Source: Tissierellaceae bacterium (GTDB taxonomy: Bacteria > Bacillota > Clostridia > Tissierellales > Tissierellaceae). From it: a DNA stretch of 64,000 nucleotides. The stretch is from positions 61,641 to 125,640 of the forward strand of contig JALNZV010000005.1 in the NCBI GenBank assembly GCA_023229175.1, read 5' to 3'. Below the pieces are notes generated by a model, which was not told where the DNA came from, did not search any database, and was given only the letters and a program-made list of their open reading frames with translations. This document shows positions 43,116 to 51,698 of this stretch, piece after piece; position 1 is the stretch's first letter, and each line of letters begins with the position of its first letter. The translations under genes were made by a program, and so were the position numbers.

Positions 43116-44066
43116 ATGAAAATAAAAAGATTATCAATACTAATTGTAATTATGGCAATATCAGTATTTCTAATAGCAGGTTGCGATTCTTTTGTAGATG
43201 AATCTTCTGGTCAAGACATAGAAATGGAAACGGTAAATATAGTACATGAACTAGGAGAAGTTATAGTAAATAAAGAACCTAATAGGGTTATAGTATTTGA
43301 CTACGGCATATTAGATGCCTTGGACACCATAGGTGAGGAAATCATTGGTTTGCCAAAAAGTTCATTGCCAGAGTATTTGGGGAAATACAGAGAAGATAAA
43401 TATATCGATGTGGGAACTTTACAGGAGCCAAATTTTGAAACTATATATGAGCTAAGTCCAGATTTAATAATTATCTCAGCAAGGCAATCTAGTCTATACG
43501 ACGAATTTATGAAAATCGCTCCAACGGTCTACTTGAATGTAGATGGAGGGGATTACATAAATTCCTTTAAAAATAATATGTCAATCCTTGGAACCATATT
43601 TGACAGGGAGAATGAGCTGGAGAAAATTGTGAATGATATTGAAATTTCAATTGAGGAATTGAAGGATGCAGCAGGCAAAAAAGATATAAAGAGTTTATTT
43701 ATCATGGCTAATGATGGAAATCTTAGTGCTTTTGGTAAAGGCTCTAGATTTGGAGTTATTCACAATGAATTTGGGCTAGCTCCAATAGATGAAGGAATTG
43801 AAGTGTCTACCCATGGCCAAAAAATTACATTTGAATATATTTTGGAAAAAAATCCTGACTATATATTTGTCATGGACAGGGCAGTAGTTGTGGGAGGAGA
43901 CATATCTGCTAAGCAAGTAATGGATAATGAATTGATACATTCTACAAAGGCCTATAAAAATGACAATATCATTTACTTAGATGCCTATATATGGTATGTA
44001 TCCTCAGGTGGAATTACGGGAACTGAGAGAATGGTAGAGGAAATAAACTCAGCAATTAGGAAATAA
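43116..44066 (+). CDS. yclQ: Siderophore-binding lipoprotein (YclQ-like)
   Basis: This 316-residue lipoprotein binds the ferric siderophore outside the cell. The signal ends in the lipobox LIAGC (Cys near residue 23). The body has the class III binding-protein layout with NRVIVFDYGILDALDTIG, FETIYELSPDLIIIS and YIFVMDRAVVVGG, which is typical of the catecholate group (FatB/CeuE/YclQ). It is the last gene of the Fur-controlled operon. Ligand identity (petrobactin or another catecholate) is inference. Confidence 0.88.
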   Translation: MKIKRLSILIVIMAISVFLIAGCDSFVDESSGQDIEMETVNIVHELGEVIVNKEPNRVIVFDYGILDALDTIGEEIIGLPKSSLPEYLGKYREDKYIDVGTLQEPNFETIYELSPDLIIISARQSSLYDEFMKIAPTVYLNVDGGDYINSFKNNMSILGTIFDRENELEKIVNDIEISIEELKDAAGKKDIKSLFIMANDGNLSAFGKGSRFGVIHNEFGLAPIDEGIEVSTHGQKITFEYILEKNPDYIFVMDRAVVVGGDISAKQVMDNELIHSTKAYKNDNIIYLDAYIWYVSSGGITGTERMVEEINSAIRK

Positions 44067-44163
44067 ATCCATGGATACCTAAAAACTTCTAATATTTTTC
44101 TCGATAATTTTTATATTTTTACAGATACTAAATCTGAAAAATAAAAATAAGGAGAGAAATCAA

Positions 44164-44373
44164 ATGACAGTAATGACAAAATTGGAAACAGCCCTTGCTA
44201 GTGCAAAGGGATTAGCTGCTGATTTGAAAACATTTTCCTTAGACACTGAGAACCAAGGTGCAAAGCAAATGTTCAGCTCCCTATCCACCAATGCAGAGGA
44301 TATGGCTCAAATGATAGAAGACAGAGTAAATCAAATAAAGACTGAGGAGCCTCAATATAATCAACAGCAATAG
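44164..44373 (+). CDS. DUF1657 small protein
   Basis: This 69-residue protein matches DUF1657, small helical proteins in spore-forming Firmicutes often encoded with spoVA-type genes. The typical KLETALASAKGLAADLKTFS start and EDRVNQIKTEEPQYNQ end are present. Here it is alone, between the siderophore operon and a terminator. AAGGAGAG precedes the ATG. It supports, but does not prove, a spore-forming host. Confidence 0.85.
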   Translation: MTVMTKLETALASAKGLAADLKTFSLDTENQGAKQMFSSLSTNAEDMAQMIEDRVNQIKTEEPQYNQQQ

Positions 44374-44395
44374 CAAATAAACAGTGAAAAATGTA

Positions 44396-44440
44396 AAAAG
44401 GTGTCTAAGACTTAGAGGGTTTTAGACACTTTCATTTTAT
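44396..44440 (+). terminator. Terminator after the DUF1657 gene
   Basis: AAGGTGTCTAA / TTTAGACACTTT stem, followed by CATTTTAT. Confidence 0.7.
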
Positions 44441-44541
44441 GGGTCGTATTTTGTTTTAAAGTTTTCCTTCTATTGAAGTCCAAAAAGGTGTATAATGAAA
44501 AAATAAATTTACATTTAACCAGTAGAGAAAGAAGGACGTAT

Positions 44542-45564
44542 ATGAAAAAGACATTTAATTTTTTGGCCTTATTTGGGCTTATTGTACTTACATTGTGGAT
44601 TTTTGTTCACAATAATGATTTTGACAATTTTTCTGAGTTAATAAGCAGTGCGAATACATTTTTCTTGTTAATTGCAATACTTTGTATGATATTATATTGG
44701 TTTTTCGAGGCATACATTTTACATCGCATGAAAAGAACTTTAAATATAAGGAGCAGCTATGGTTCCTCATTGAAACTTTGCATGATTGGCCAATACTATA
44801 GTGCAATCACCCCCTTTTCAACAGGAGGACAGCCAGTTCAGATATACTCCATGGTAAACGACGGAGTACCAGTTGGAACTGCCTCTTCACTTTTTGCCAA
44901 TAGGTTTCTTATTTATCAATTTGTAGTTACTTTTTATGCACTATTTATGCTTATTATTAGATTTAATATGTTGTATAACGATTTGAAACTAGCTTTGCCC
45001 TTTGTAATAATTGGATGTTTAATTAATATAACAATATTACTTATGATAGTAGGATTTTTATTTAATGAAAGATTTATTAGAAAGATTTTATATAAATCCA
45101 TAGAATTGTTATACAAGCTTAAGCTTATAAAAAACACCGATACTGCAAGGATAAAAATAGACACTACATTGACCGATTATAGGGCAAGTGTAGAGGAGAT
45201 TAAAAAAGATAAAAGGACTGCCATTGAATTAGTGTTTATCTCCATAGTGCAGTTGACCATTAGCTTTTCAATTACCTTTTTTGTATATTTGGCACTGAAT
45301 TTTGAGATGGGACATTTTTTAGACATCATTGCAATACAATCCCTACACTATATGACTGTGTCCTTTATTCCCACCCCTGGTACAGCAGGAGCTGCAGAAG
45401 GAGGATTTTATATTTTATTCAAAGCAGTATTTCCAAAGAAAATATTATCTCTAGCATTGGTATTGTGGAGGTTGATAGACTACTATTTGAGAGTTATAAT
45501 TACAGGGCTGGTCACATTGGTAGATTTTATATACAGAAAGAGAAAAGTAAAAGTTGACTATTAA
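44542..45564 (+). CDS. Lysylphosphatidylglycerol synthase/flippase-like membrane protein
   Basis: This 340-residue protein has about eight membrane segments and the features of the LPG_synthase_TM (UPF0104, YbhN) family: YYSAITPFSTGGQPVQIYSM near residue 95 and SFIPTPGTAGAAEGGF near 275. The soluble synthase domain of MprF is absent, so it may be a lipid flippase or partner. ATG 44542 follows AGAAGGA. No neighbours point to a particular lipid. Confidence 0.88.
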   Translation: MKKTFNFLALFGLIVLTLWIFVHNNDFDNFSELISSANTFFLLIAILCMILYWFFEAYILHRMKRTLNIRSSYGSSLKLCMIGQYYSAITPFSTGGQPVQIYSMVNDGVPVGTASSLFANRFLIYQFVVTFYALFMLIIRFNMLYNDLKLALPFVIIGCLINITILLMIVGFLFNERFIRKILYKSIELLYKLKLIKNTDTARIKIDTTLTDYRASVEEIKKDKRTAIELVFISIVQLTISFSITFFVYLALNFEMGHFLDIIAIQSLHYMTVSFIPTPGTAGAAEGGFYILFKAVFPKKILSLALVLWRLIDYYLRVIITGLVTLVDFIYRKRKVKVDY

Positions 45565-45590
45565 AGTTATACATCGATTTTCATAGTTAA

Positions 45591-45623
45591 AGAAACCTCC
45601 TGATTATACAGAGAGGTTTTTTT
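45591..45623 (+). terminator. Terminator after the flippase-like gene
   Basis: AAACCTC / GAGGTTT stem with a loop that can also pair partly, followed by a run of T. Confidence 0.75.
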
Positions 45624-45757
45624 GATTAACTATATTTTGTGTAATCCAACAAAAAAGAAAAGGGCAATATTAATATTAGGTGCTTTGTCAGTTCTAGGAT
45701 TTGTTAAAAATGAATACGTATATAATATAACAAATTAAAATGTGAGGGGGTAAAAGA

Positions 45758-47062
45758 ATGCTTACAAATCCTGTACTACTGTCGGTATTAGTTATGACTA
45801 TATTGTGTTTACTGAAGATGAATGTTTTAATTGCACTTATTATAGCAGCTTTGACGGGAGGCTTATTGTCGGGTATTTCTCTAGGAGATAGCATCAGCAT
45901 TTTGATAGGCGGCATGGGAGGCAATGCAGAAACTGCACTGTCGTATATTTTACTGGGGACCTTGGCAATAGCAATTGGTAAAACTGGAGTGGCAACCATA
46001 TTGGCTAGAAAGATTGGAGATATTGTAGAAGATAGAAAGGTAATATTTGTGCTTTTAATAGCAGGTGTGGCCTGCTTTTCGCAAAATTTAATTCCTGTCC
46101 ATATTGCATTTGTTCCTATCTTGATTCCACCATTGATAACCGTAATGAATAAATTAAAAATTGATAGAAGAGCTGTAGCTAGTGCGTTGACCTTTGGACT
46201 TAAAGCACCATATGTTATGCTTCCAGTCGGTTTTGGACTTATATTTCATAATATCATAAGAGATGCACTTATTGACAATGGAATGCTTGTAAAGACTAAC
46301 ATGATTTGGAGATCGATGTTTATTCCAGGAGTTGGAATGATACTAGGATTATTTACTGCAGTCCTGATAAGCTATAGAAAACCGAGGGAATACGAGGAGG
46401 TTCATCTTGGCAATTATGATATAAAAGAAGACGAGAATCAACATATGACAAAAGAGCACTACGGAGCCCTATTTGGATCCATTGCCGCATTTGCCATACA
46501 AATACTTACAGATTCATTGCCTCTAGGTGCTATTGCGGGGTTGGCAATAATGGTCGTCTTTGGAGCAATTAAGTGGAAGGAATTGGACGACATGTTAAAC
46601 GGAGGAATAGGTTTAATGGGATTTATAGCCTTTGTCATGTTAGTTGCCTCAGGTTACGGCGCAGTAATACGTGCAACAGGTGGAGTTGAAGCCTTAGTAG
46701 AGGCAGCAGCTGGGATTATGGGGGGAAGCAAGGTTATATCTGCATTTATTATGCTATTAATAGGCCTTATAATTACCATGGGAATTGGTACATCCTTTGG
46801 TACAGTACCCATAATAGCAGCCATATTTGTTCCTTTATGTATAACCTTGGGCTTTAGCCCTGCTGCAACTATAGCATTAGTGGGTACAGCAGGTGCACTA
46901 GGGGATGCTGGTTCACCGGCCTCAGACAGTACATTAGGTCCGACAGCTGGATTAAACGTAGATGGGCAGCATGATCATATTTGGGACACATGCGTTCCAA
47001 CATTTATACATTATAATATTCCATTGCTTATATTTGGGACTATTGCGGCCCTATTATTATAA
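45758..47062 (+). CDS. Antiporter-family carrier, candidate histidine transporter
   Basis: This 434-residue membrane protein has about eleven or twelve segments and resembles the Na+/H+ antiporter-like (NhaC/IT superfamily) carriers used as amino-acid transporters in Firmicutes. Visible stretches include FSQNLIPVHIAFVPILIPPL near 115, GTSFGTVPIIAAIFVPL near 345 and GALGDAGSPASDSTLGPTAG near 385. It lies 67 bases ahead of hutH, so histidine uptake is the likely task. That substrate is inference. Confidence 0.75.
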   Translation: MLTNPVLLSVLVMTILCLLKMNVLIALIIAALTGGLLSGISLGDSISILIGGMGGNAETALSYILLGTLAIAIGKTGVATILARKIGDIVEDRKVIFVLLIAGVACFSQNLIPVHIAFVPILIPPLITVMNKLKIDRRAVASALTFGLKAPYVMLPVGFGLIFHNIIRDALIDNGMLVKTNMIWRSMFIPGVGMILGLFTAVLISYRKPREYEEVHLGNYDIKEDENQHMTKEHYGALFGSIAAFAIQILTDSLPLGAIAGLAIMVVFGAIKWKELDDMLNGGIGLMGFIAFVMLVASGYGAVIRATGGVEALVEAAAGIMGGSKVISAFIMLLIGLIITMGIGTSFGTVPIIAAIFVPLCITLGFSPAATIALVGTAGALGDAGSPASDSTLGPTAGLNVDGQHDHIWDTCVPTFIHYNIPLLIFGTIAALLL

Positions 47063-47084
47063 AAGGCAAATAACTATAAAAACC

Positions 47085-47111
47085 TTAGGGGGCAGATAAA
47101 CTGTCCCCTAA
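47085..47111 (+). promoter_or_regulatory. Hairpin between the carrier gene and hutH
   Basis: TTAGGGGGCAG / CTGTCCCCTAA forms an 11-pair stem with an ATAAA loop and one G-U pair. No T-run follows, so it is not a typical terminator; it ends 18 bases before hutH and may tune its expression or protect the mRNA. Confidence 0.5.
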
Positions 47112-47129
47112 CTACTGTGGGGGGATTCT

Positions 47130-48662
47130 ATGGGGGACATTTTTTTAGATGGAAATAATCTAACCTTAGATGAATTTATTAAGGTTTCTAGGTATAAATA
47201 TAAAGTACGAATAAAAACAGAGGCTATGGTAAACGTAAAAATGTCACAGGAATTAGTCATGCAATACGTTAAAGAAAGTCGAATAATATATGGGATTACT
47301 ACTGGATTTGGCAAATTTAGTGACACTATAATAGATGGGGATGGGGCAGAAAAGTTGCAGAAAAACTTAATCTTTAGCCATGCCTGTGGTGTAGGAAGTC
47401 CCTTAAGAGAAGAAATCGTAAGGGGCATAATGATGTTAAGAGCCAATGCCCTGGTAAAAGGATACTCGGGAGTAAGGCCAGTAGTGATAAATACACTACT
47501 GGAGATGCTAAATAAAAAAGTACATCCAATTATTCCAGAAAAGGGATCCCTTGGCGCTAGTGGCGACTTAGCTCCCTTGGCCCATATGGCCCTAGTCATG
47601 CTAGGCGAAGGGGAGGCCATATATGAAGGGCAGAAGATGTCTGGAGAAGAGGCAATGGGAAAAGCAGGTATCTCGACAATAGACTTGACGTACAAGGAAG
47701 GATTGGCATTAATAAATGGAACTCAGGTAATGACATCAATAGGTGCCTTTGCACTTTATGATGCCATAAATATAATTAAAACAGCCGATATTGCAGCTGC
47801 ATTGTCCATGGAAGCCTTAAATGGTATAATAGATGTCTTTTATAAGGAGCTACATGAAATTAGGCCCCATAGGGGTCAGATAAATACAGCAAGAAATCTA
47901 TTATCCATACTTGGAGGAAGCAAAATGATAACTAGACAGGGAGAGCTAAGGGTGCAGGATGCCTATTCTTTAAGATGTATTCCACAAGTACATGGGGCCA
48001 GTAGGGATTGCTTTGATTATGTAAAAGAAAAGGTGGAAATTGAGTTTAATAGTGCCACAGATAACCCTCTGATATTTCCCCATGAAGGCTCAGTAATTTC
48101 GGGAGGAAATTTCCATGGTGAACCTATGGCCTTGGCGTTTGATTTTCTAAGTATTGGAATAGCAGAATTAGCAAATATTTCGGAAAGAAGATTAGAAAGG
48201 CTAGTAAATCCAGCCTTGAGCAATGGCCTGCCCGCATTTCTTACAGAGAACGGGGGAGTTAATTCTGGTTTTATGATAGTTCAGTATGCAGCAGCCTCAT
48301 TGGTTTCAGAGAATAAGATTTTGGCCCATCCGTCAAGTGTGGATTCTATTACCTCGTCAGCAAACCAAGAAGATCATGTATCCATGGGAACCATAGGGGC
48401 AAGAAAGGCTATGGAAATATTAGATAATACTAGAAAGGTTTTGGGGATGGAAATTTTGTCTGCTTGTCAAGCCATAGATTTACGAGGAAATACTGGTCTA
48501 GGAGACGGGACTAAAATTGCCTACGAAATTATTAGAAGTAGAATTCCAAAATTAGATGTGGATAGGATTATGTACAGGGATATAAATACCTGTGAGGACA
48601 TTATTAAGTCCAATATTTTAATAGTTACTTTGGAGGAAAAGCTTGGTAAATCGTTGAATTAA
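47130..48662 (+). CDS. hutH: Histidine ammonia-lyase
   Basis: HutH (510 residues) deaminates histidine to urocanate in the first step of histidine breakdown. The MIO prosthetic group forms from Ala-Ser-Gly in GSLGASGDLAPLAHM near residue 145; YGITTGFGKFSD near 55 and FNSATDNPLIF near 315 are further hallmarks. The other hut genes (hutU, hutI) are not in this window. It starts at ATG 47130 after GGGGGGAT. It probably acts together with the carrier upstream. Confidence 0.95.
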   Translation: MGDIFLDGNNLTLDEFIKVSRYKYKVRIKTEAMVNVKMSQELVMQYVKESRIIYGITTGFGKFSDTIIDGDGAEKLQKNLIFSHACGVGSPLREEIVRGIMMLRANALVKGYSGVRPVVINTLLEMLNKKVHPIIPEKGSLGASGDLAPLAHMALVMLGEGEAIYEGQKMSGEEAMGKAGISTIDLTYKEGLALINGTQVMTSIGAFALYDAINIIKTADIAAALSMEALNGIIDVFYKELHEIRPHRGQINTARNLLSILGGSKMITRQGELRVQDAYSLRCIPQVHGASRDCFDYVKEKVEIEFNSATDNPLIFPHEGSVISGGNFHGEPMALAFDFLSIGIAELANISERRLERLVNPALSNGLPAFLTENGGVNSGFMIVQYAAASLVSENKILAHPSSVDSITSSANQEDHVSMGTIGARKAMEILDNTRKVLGMEILSACQAIDLRGNTGLGDGTKIAYEIIRSRIPKLDVDRIMYRDINTCEDIIKSNILIVTLEEKLGKSLN

Positions 48663-48770
48663 GGTGATTTAAATAGAAGTTGGATAAGATATTTAAAAAT
48701 ATATTGTATTTAGGGGAAGTTTGTTATACAATATAATTTAATTCAATGATTAATTAAAGGGGGAAATACA

Positions 48771-49985
48771 ATGAAAATATTTAGTAAGAGAATTGTATTA
48801 CTGCTAGCTTTAGTATTAACCTTGTCTTTGGTATTTACAGGATGTTCACAACAACCTGCAGATAGCAATGATACGGGTCAAGAAACAGAAACACCATCAA
48901 CTCCATCAGATGGCGGTTCAGATGTGATTAAGATAGGTGTATTTGAGCCATTGACAGGTGCCAATGCAGCAGGCGGTGCAATTGAAGCAGATGGTGTCAA
49001 AATGGCCAACGAATTGTATCCAGAGGTACTAGGCAAGAAGGTTGAATTGGTCGTTGTCGACAATAAGTCAGATAAAGTTGAGGCAGCTAATGCTGTAGAG
49101 AGACTTATAGACAAAGAGAATGTTGTAGCTATTATTGGTAGCTGGGGAAGTTCATTCTCCATGGCTGCTGGAGATGCAGTTAGAAATGCACAAATTCCAG
49201 CTGTAGCAGCATCCGCTACAAATCCATTAGTTACATTAAACAATGACTATTACTTCAGGGTATGCTTTATAGACCCATTCCAAGGTAATGTAACAGCTAA
49301 TTATGCAGCAAACAATCTAGGTGCTAAAAAAGCTGCCATTATCCAAGAGGTTTCCAATGACTACTCCGTTGGACTGGCAAAATTCTTTATCGACGAGTTT
49401 AAAGAGTTAACAGGTGATGACGATGCTATTGTAGCATTGGCAAACTACAATACTGGAGACCAAGACTTTTCAGCACAGCTTGTAAATATTAAATATCAAG
49501 AACCAGACGTTATATTTGCTCCTGGAAACTTTACAGAATCAGCCCTTATAATTAAGCAAGCTAGAGAATTAGGTATAGATACTCCATTCCTAGGTGGGGA
49601 CACTTGGGAAACACCAGAATTCATTGACATTGGCGGTGAAGACGTAGAGGGAGCAGTATTCTCCACATTCTTCGCATCAGAAGTAGCTATTACAGAGATG
49701 TCAACTGTATTCCTAGATGAGTATGCAAAGCGATACGACAATGAGCCAGCAGCAGTTACAGCTTTAGGATTTGATGCATATTTAGTAATACTAGATGCAA
49801 TTGAGAGAGCTAACTCAACAGATCCCGTGGCAATAAGAGATGCTATTGCTGAAACACAGGACTTTAAGGGAGCAGCTGGTACAATCAATCTAGATGAAAA
49901 TGGAGATGCAGTAAAATCTGCAATCATAAAGGTCGTAAAAGACGGGAAATTCTCCTATATGGCAACAGTAGAACCAAGTAAATAG
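48771..49985 (+). CDS. Branched-chain-amino-acid-type binding lipoprotein (LivJ-like)
   Basis: This 404-residue lipoprotein has the signal LALVLTLSLVFTGC (Cys near residue 25), a Ser/Thr-rich linker, and a type I periplasmic-binding body (Peripla_BP_6): IKIGVFEPLTGANAAGG, then AIIGSWGSSFSMAAGDAV and IPAVAASATNPLVT. LivHMGF partner genes are not nearby. It has its own terminator and sits between hutH and a transporter of another class. Ligand unknown; histidine or another amino acid is possible. Confidence 0.88.
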   Translation: MKIFSKRIVLLLALVLTLSLVFTGCSQQPADSNDTGQETETPSTPSDGGSDVIKIGVFEPLTGANAAGGAIEADGVKMANELYPEVLGKKVELVVVDNKSDKVEAANAVERLIDKENVVAIIGSWGSSFSMAAGDAVRNAQIPAVAASATNPLVTLNNDYYFRVCFIDPFQGNVTANYAANNLGAKKAAIIQEVSNDYSVGLAKFFIDEFKELTGDDDAIVALANYNTGDQDFSAQLVNIKYQEPDVIFAPGNFTESALIIKQARELGIDTPFLGGDTWETPEFIDIGGEDVEGAVFSTFFASEVAITEMSTVFLDEYAKRYDNEPAAVTALGFDAYLVILDAIERANSTDPVAIRDAIAETQDFKGAAGTINLDENGDAVKSAIIKVVKDGKFSYMATVEPSK

Positions 49986-49993
49986 ATTATAGT

Positions 49994-50027
49994 AAACCCC
50001 TAAGGTCTCTGACCTTAGGGGTTTTAA
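49994..50027 (+). terminator. Terminator after the binding-protein gene
   Basis: AAACCCCTAAGGTC / GACCTTAGGGGTTT with a TCT loop, then TAATGTG. Very stable stem. Confidence 0.85.
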
Positions 50028-50041
50028 TGTGTTTAGGAAAG

Positions 50042-50098
50042 GCAAATTTTTATGTTAGGGTAAATTTGTAGCGTTAGGTCAAATTTGTAGCATTTATT
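50042..50098. repeat. Three tandem 18-19-base units
   Basis: Three adjacent units share the pattern caaattt-gta-gc-gttaggg: units near 50043-50060, 50061-50079 and 50080-50098, the first two most alike at GTTAGG and the last two at AAATTTGTAGC. They lie about 100 bases ahead of the transporter gene and could be repeated operator sites. No known motif is recognised. Confidence 0.6.
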
Positions 50099-50195
50099 AT
50101 CTCCAGACATATAATGGTAAAAGGTAATCTATAGAGAATTTTTTAGACTCTATGGCAAATCATTGGAGTTTGTTTGTCAGGAAGGAGGTTTACAA

Positions 50196-51563
50196 ATGCT
50201 TACATTGTCCCATTGGATTTACATCTTGGTAGTATTGTCAGTTATTGTAGCCATGATTTTTCGAAGAGATGTGGTTTTAGTATGTTTAGTTGGCACTTTT
50301 CTAATAGGTGTTATATACACAGGCTCAGTTGTATCGGGAATACAAACGGTGTTTCATGCCCTAATGACAGGAGGGATTGAAATATTTGACATAATGCTAA
50401 TCATTGCCATTATGGTAGCCATGTTGAAATCCTTAGAAGTCATGGGGGCGGATAAAACTATGCTATCGCCTTTTAGAAAACTAATGAAAACTCCTACTAT
50501 TACATTTTTTATTTTAGGTATAGCTATGTATATTGCGTCTCTATTCTTTTGGCCAACGCCTGCAACAGCGTTAATAGGTGCAGTTTTAATACCCGTTGCA
50601 GTAGAAGCAGGTTTGCCGGCATTGTATGCAGCTATGGCAGTTAATATATTCGGCCACGGCATGGCCCTATCTGGAGACCTAATCTTGCAGGGAGCACCTC
50701 AATTGGCAGCGAAATCAGCTGATATAGATATAGCACAAGTATTGTCGAGAGGAGCATTGTTATCTATAATTGCAGGGGTTGTATCTATTATTATAACCTT
50801 TATAATGTTGAAGAATAATCTTAGGAAAGAAAATATAAAGGTAAGCAGTGGAAGAAAATCTAAAGACATTTCTGCAAAGGAAATAAACAATCCCATGGCA
50901 AAATTATTTGGCAGGGTTGTTCCCGTAGTTCTGTTGGCAGTCATAGTAGTTATGGTTATGAGAAAAATCAAAGGTGGAGACGCAACGGCCCTTCTTGGGG
51001 GAACAGGGACTGCCATATTGATTGTATCTACCATATCTAGGGAAAGAAATAAGGCATTAGAAAAGATAGTTGAGCACCTAAGGGAAGGGTTTACATTTGC
51101 CATAAAGATTTTTTCTCCAGTTATACCTATTGCAGGATTTTTCTTTTTAGGCGGCTCGGAATCAGCCATGATTTTAGGTGAAAATGCTCCAAAGCTTTTA
51201 TTTGATATTGGAGAAACAGTCGCAAAGATATTGCCCCTCAATAAAATATCCTTAGGCTTTGGAAATATGATAATAGGAATAATCACAGGCCTTGATGGGT
51301 CGGGTTTCTCTGGTGTACCATTGGTTGGTGGCCTTGCTAGGGCATTAGGCGGTCCAGTTAATGTAAATATACCAACCTTAGCAGCCATAGGGCAAGTATC
51401 TGCCGTATGGTCAGGTGGTGGAACTATTGTTGCATGGTGCTTTGGTTTAGTAGCCACAGCAGGTATAGCGGGAGTGTCACCCCTAGATTTAGCTAGGAAA
51501 AACTTTATTCCGGTAATGGGTGGACTTTTAGTTTCCACCATAGTAGGAATCTTTTTAATGTAG
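50196..51563 (+). CDS. Polytopic transporter of unknown substrate
   Basis: This 455-residue membrane protein has about eleven hydrophobic segments and motifs that recall IT-superfamily/GntP-like carriers: WPTPATALIGAVLIPVAVEAG near 115, GLDGSGFSGVPLVGGLA near 365 and WSGGGTIVAWCFGLV near 400. I cannot place it in a family with certainty. ATG 50196 follows GAAGGAGG. It stands between two terminators. An organic acid or amino acid is possible. Confidence 0.7.
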   Translation: MLTLSHWIYILVVLSVIVAMIFRRDVVLVCLVGTFLIGVIYTGSVVSGIQTVFHALMTGGIEIFDIMLIIAIMVAMLKSLEVMGADKTMLSPFRKLMKTPTITFFILGIAMYIASLFFWPTPATALIGAVLIPVAVEAGLPALYAAMAVNIFGHGMALSGDLILQGAPQLAAKSADIDIAQVLSRGALLSIIAGVVSIIITFIMLKNNLRKENIKVSSGRKSKDISAKEINNPMAKLFGRVVPVVLLAVIVVMVMRKIKGGDATALLGGTGTAILIVSTISRERNKALEKIVEHLREGFTFAIKIFSPVIPIAGFFFLGGSESAMILGENAPKLLFDIGETVAKILPLNKISLGFGNMIIGIITGLDGSGFSGVPLVGGLARALGGPVNVNIPTLAAIGQVSAVWSGGGTIVAWCFGLVATAGIAGVSPLDLARKNFIPVMGGLLVSTIVGIFLM

Positions 51564-51571
51564 TATCTGGC

Positions 51572-51605
51572 AATGGGTCAAGATATAATTATATCTTGAC
51601 CCATT
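51572..51605. terminator. Perfect 34-base palindrome, probable terminator
   Basis: AATGGGTCAAGATATAA is followed directly by its exact reverse complement. The following bases are GACTTTTAT, a weak T tract. It ends the transporter transcript and abuts the phosphorylase promoter 18 bases downstream. Confidence 0.65.
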
Positions 51606-51622
51606 GACTTTTATAAAAAGTA

Positions 51623-51652
51623 TTGACTTTAATTAAATTGTTCTGCTATAAT
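51623..51652 (+). promoter_or_regulatory. Promoter of the sugar-phosphorylase operon
   Basis: TTGACT at 51623-51628, an 18-base spacer, and TATAAT at 51647-51652 with a TGC extended -10. The operator follows about 12 bases later. Confidence 0.78.
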
Positions 51653-51663
51653 GAAACAAATAC

Positions 51664-51679
51664 ATAAAAACGTTTTCAT
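51664..51679. promoter_or_regulatory. LacI/CcpA-type operator 1
   Basis: ATAAAAACGTTTTCAT has a perfect AAAACGTTTT core centred on CG, the form of LacI-family operators. It lies at the predicted transcription start of the phosphorylase gene, where it would repress. The LacI regulator at 57909 or CcpA are candidates. Confidence 0.7.
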
Positions 51680-51698
51680 ACGGAAGAGGAGAGAATTG

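Noticed and set aside
47085..47111. Terminator separating the carrier gene from hutH
   Set aside because: The stem is strong but is not followed by a T-run, and it leads straight into the hutH ribosome site.
50042..50098. CRISPR array
   Set aside because: The units are short, directly adjacent and without spacers, and there are no cas genes in the window.
50699..51541. A 280-residue minus-strand frame (and similar long frames at 8008-8679, 26524-27033 and 55198-55494)
   Set aside because: They are antisense shadows of well-supported genes with membrane or family motifs and show no RBS or family resemblance.
51651..51698. N-terminal extension of the GH13 phosphorylase
   Set aside because: The upstream ATG overlaps the -10 hexamer and the extension covers the operator, before the RBS.
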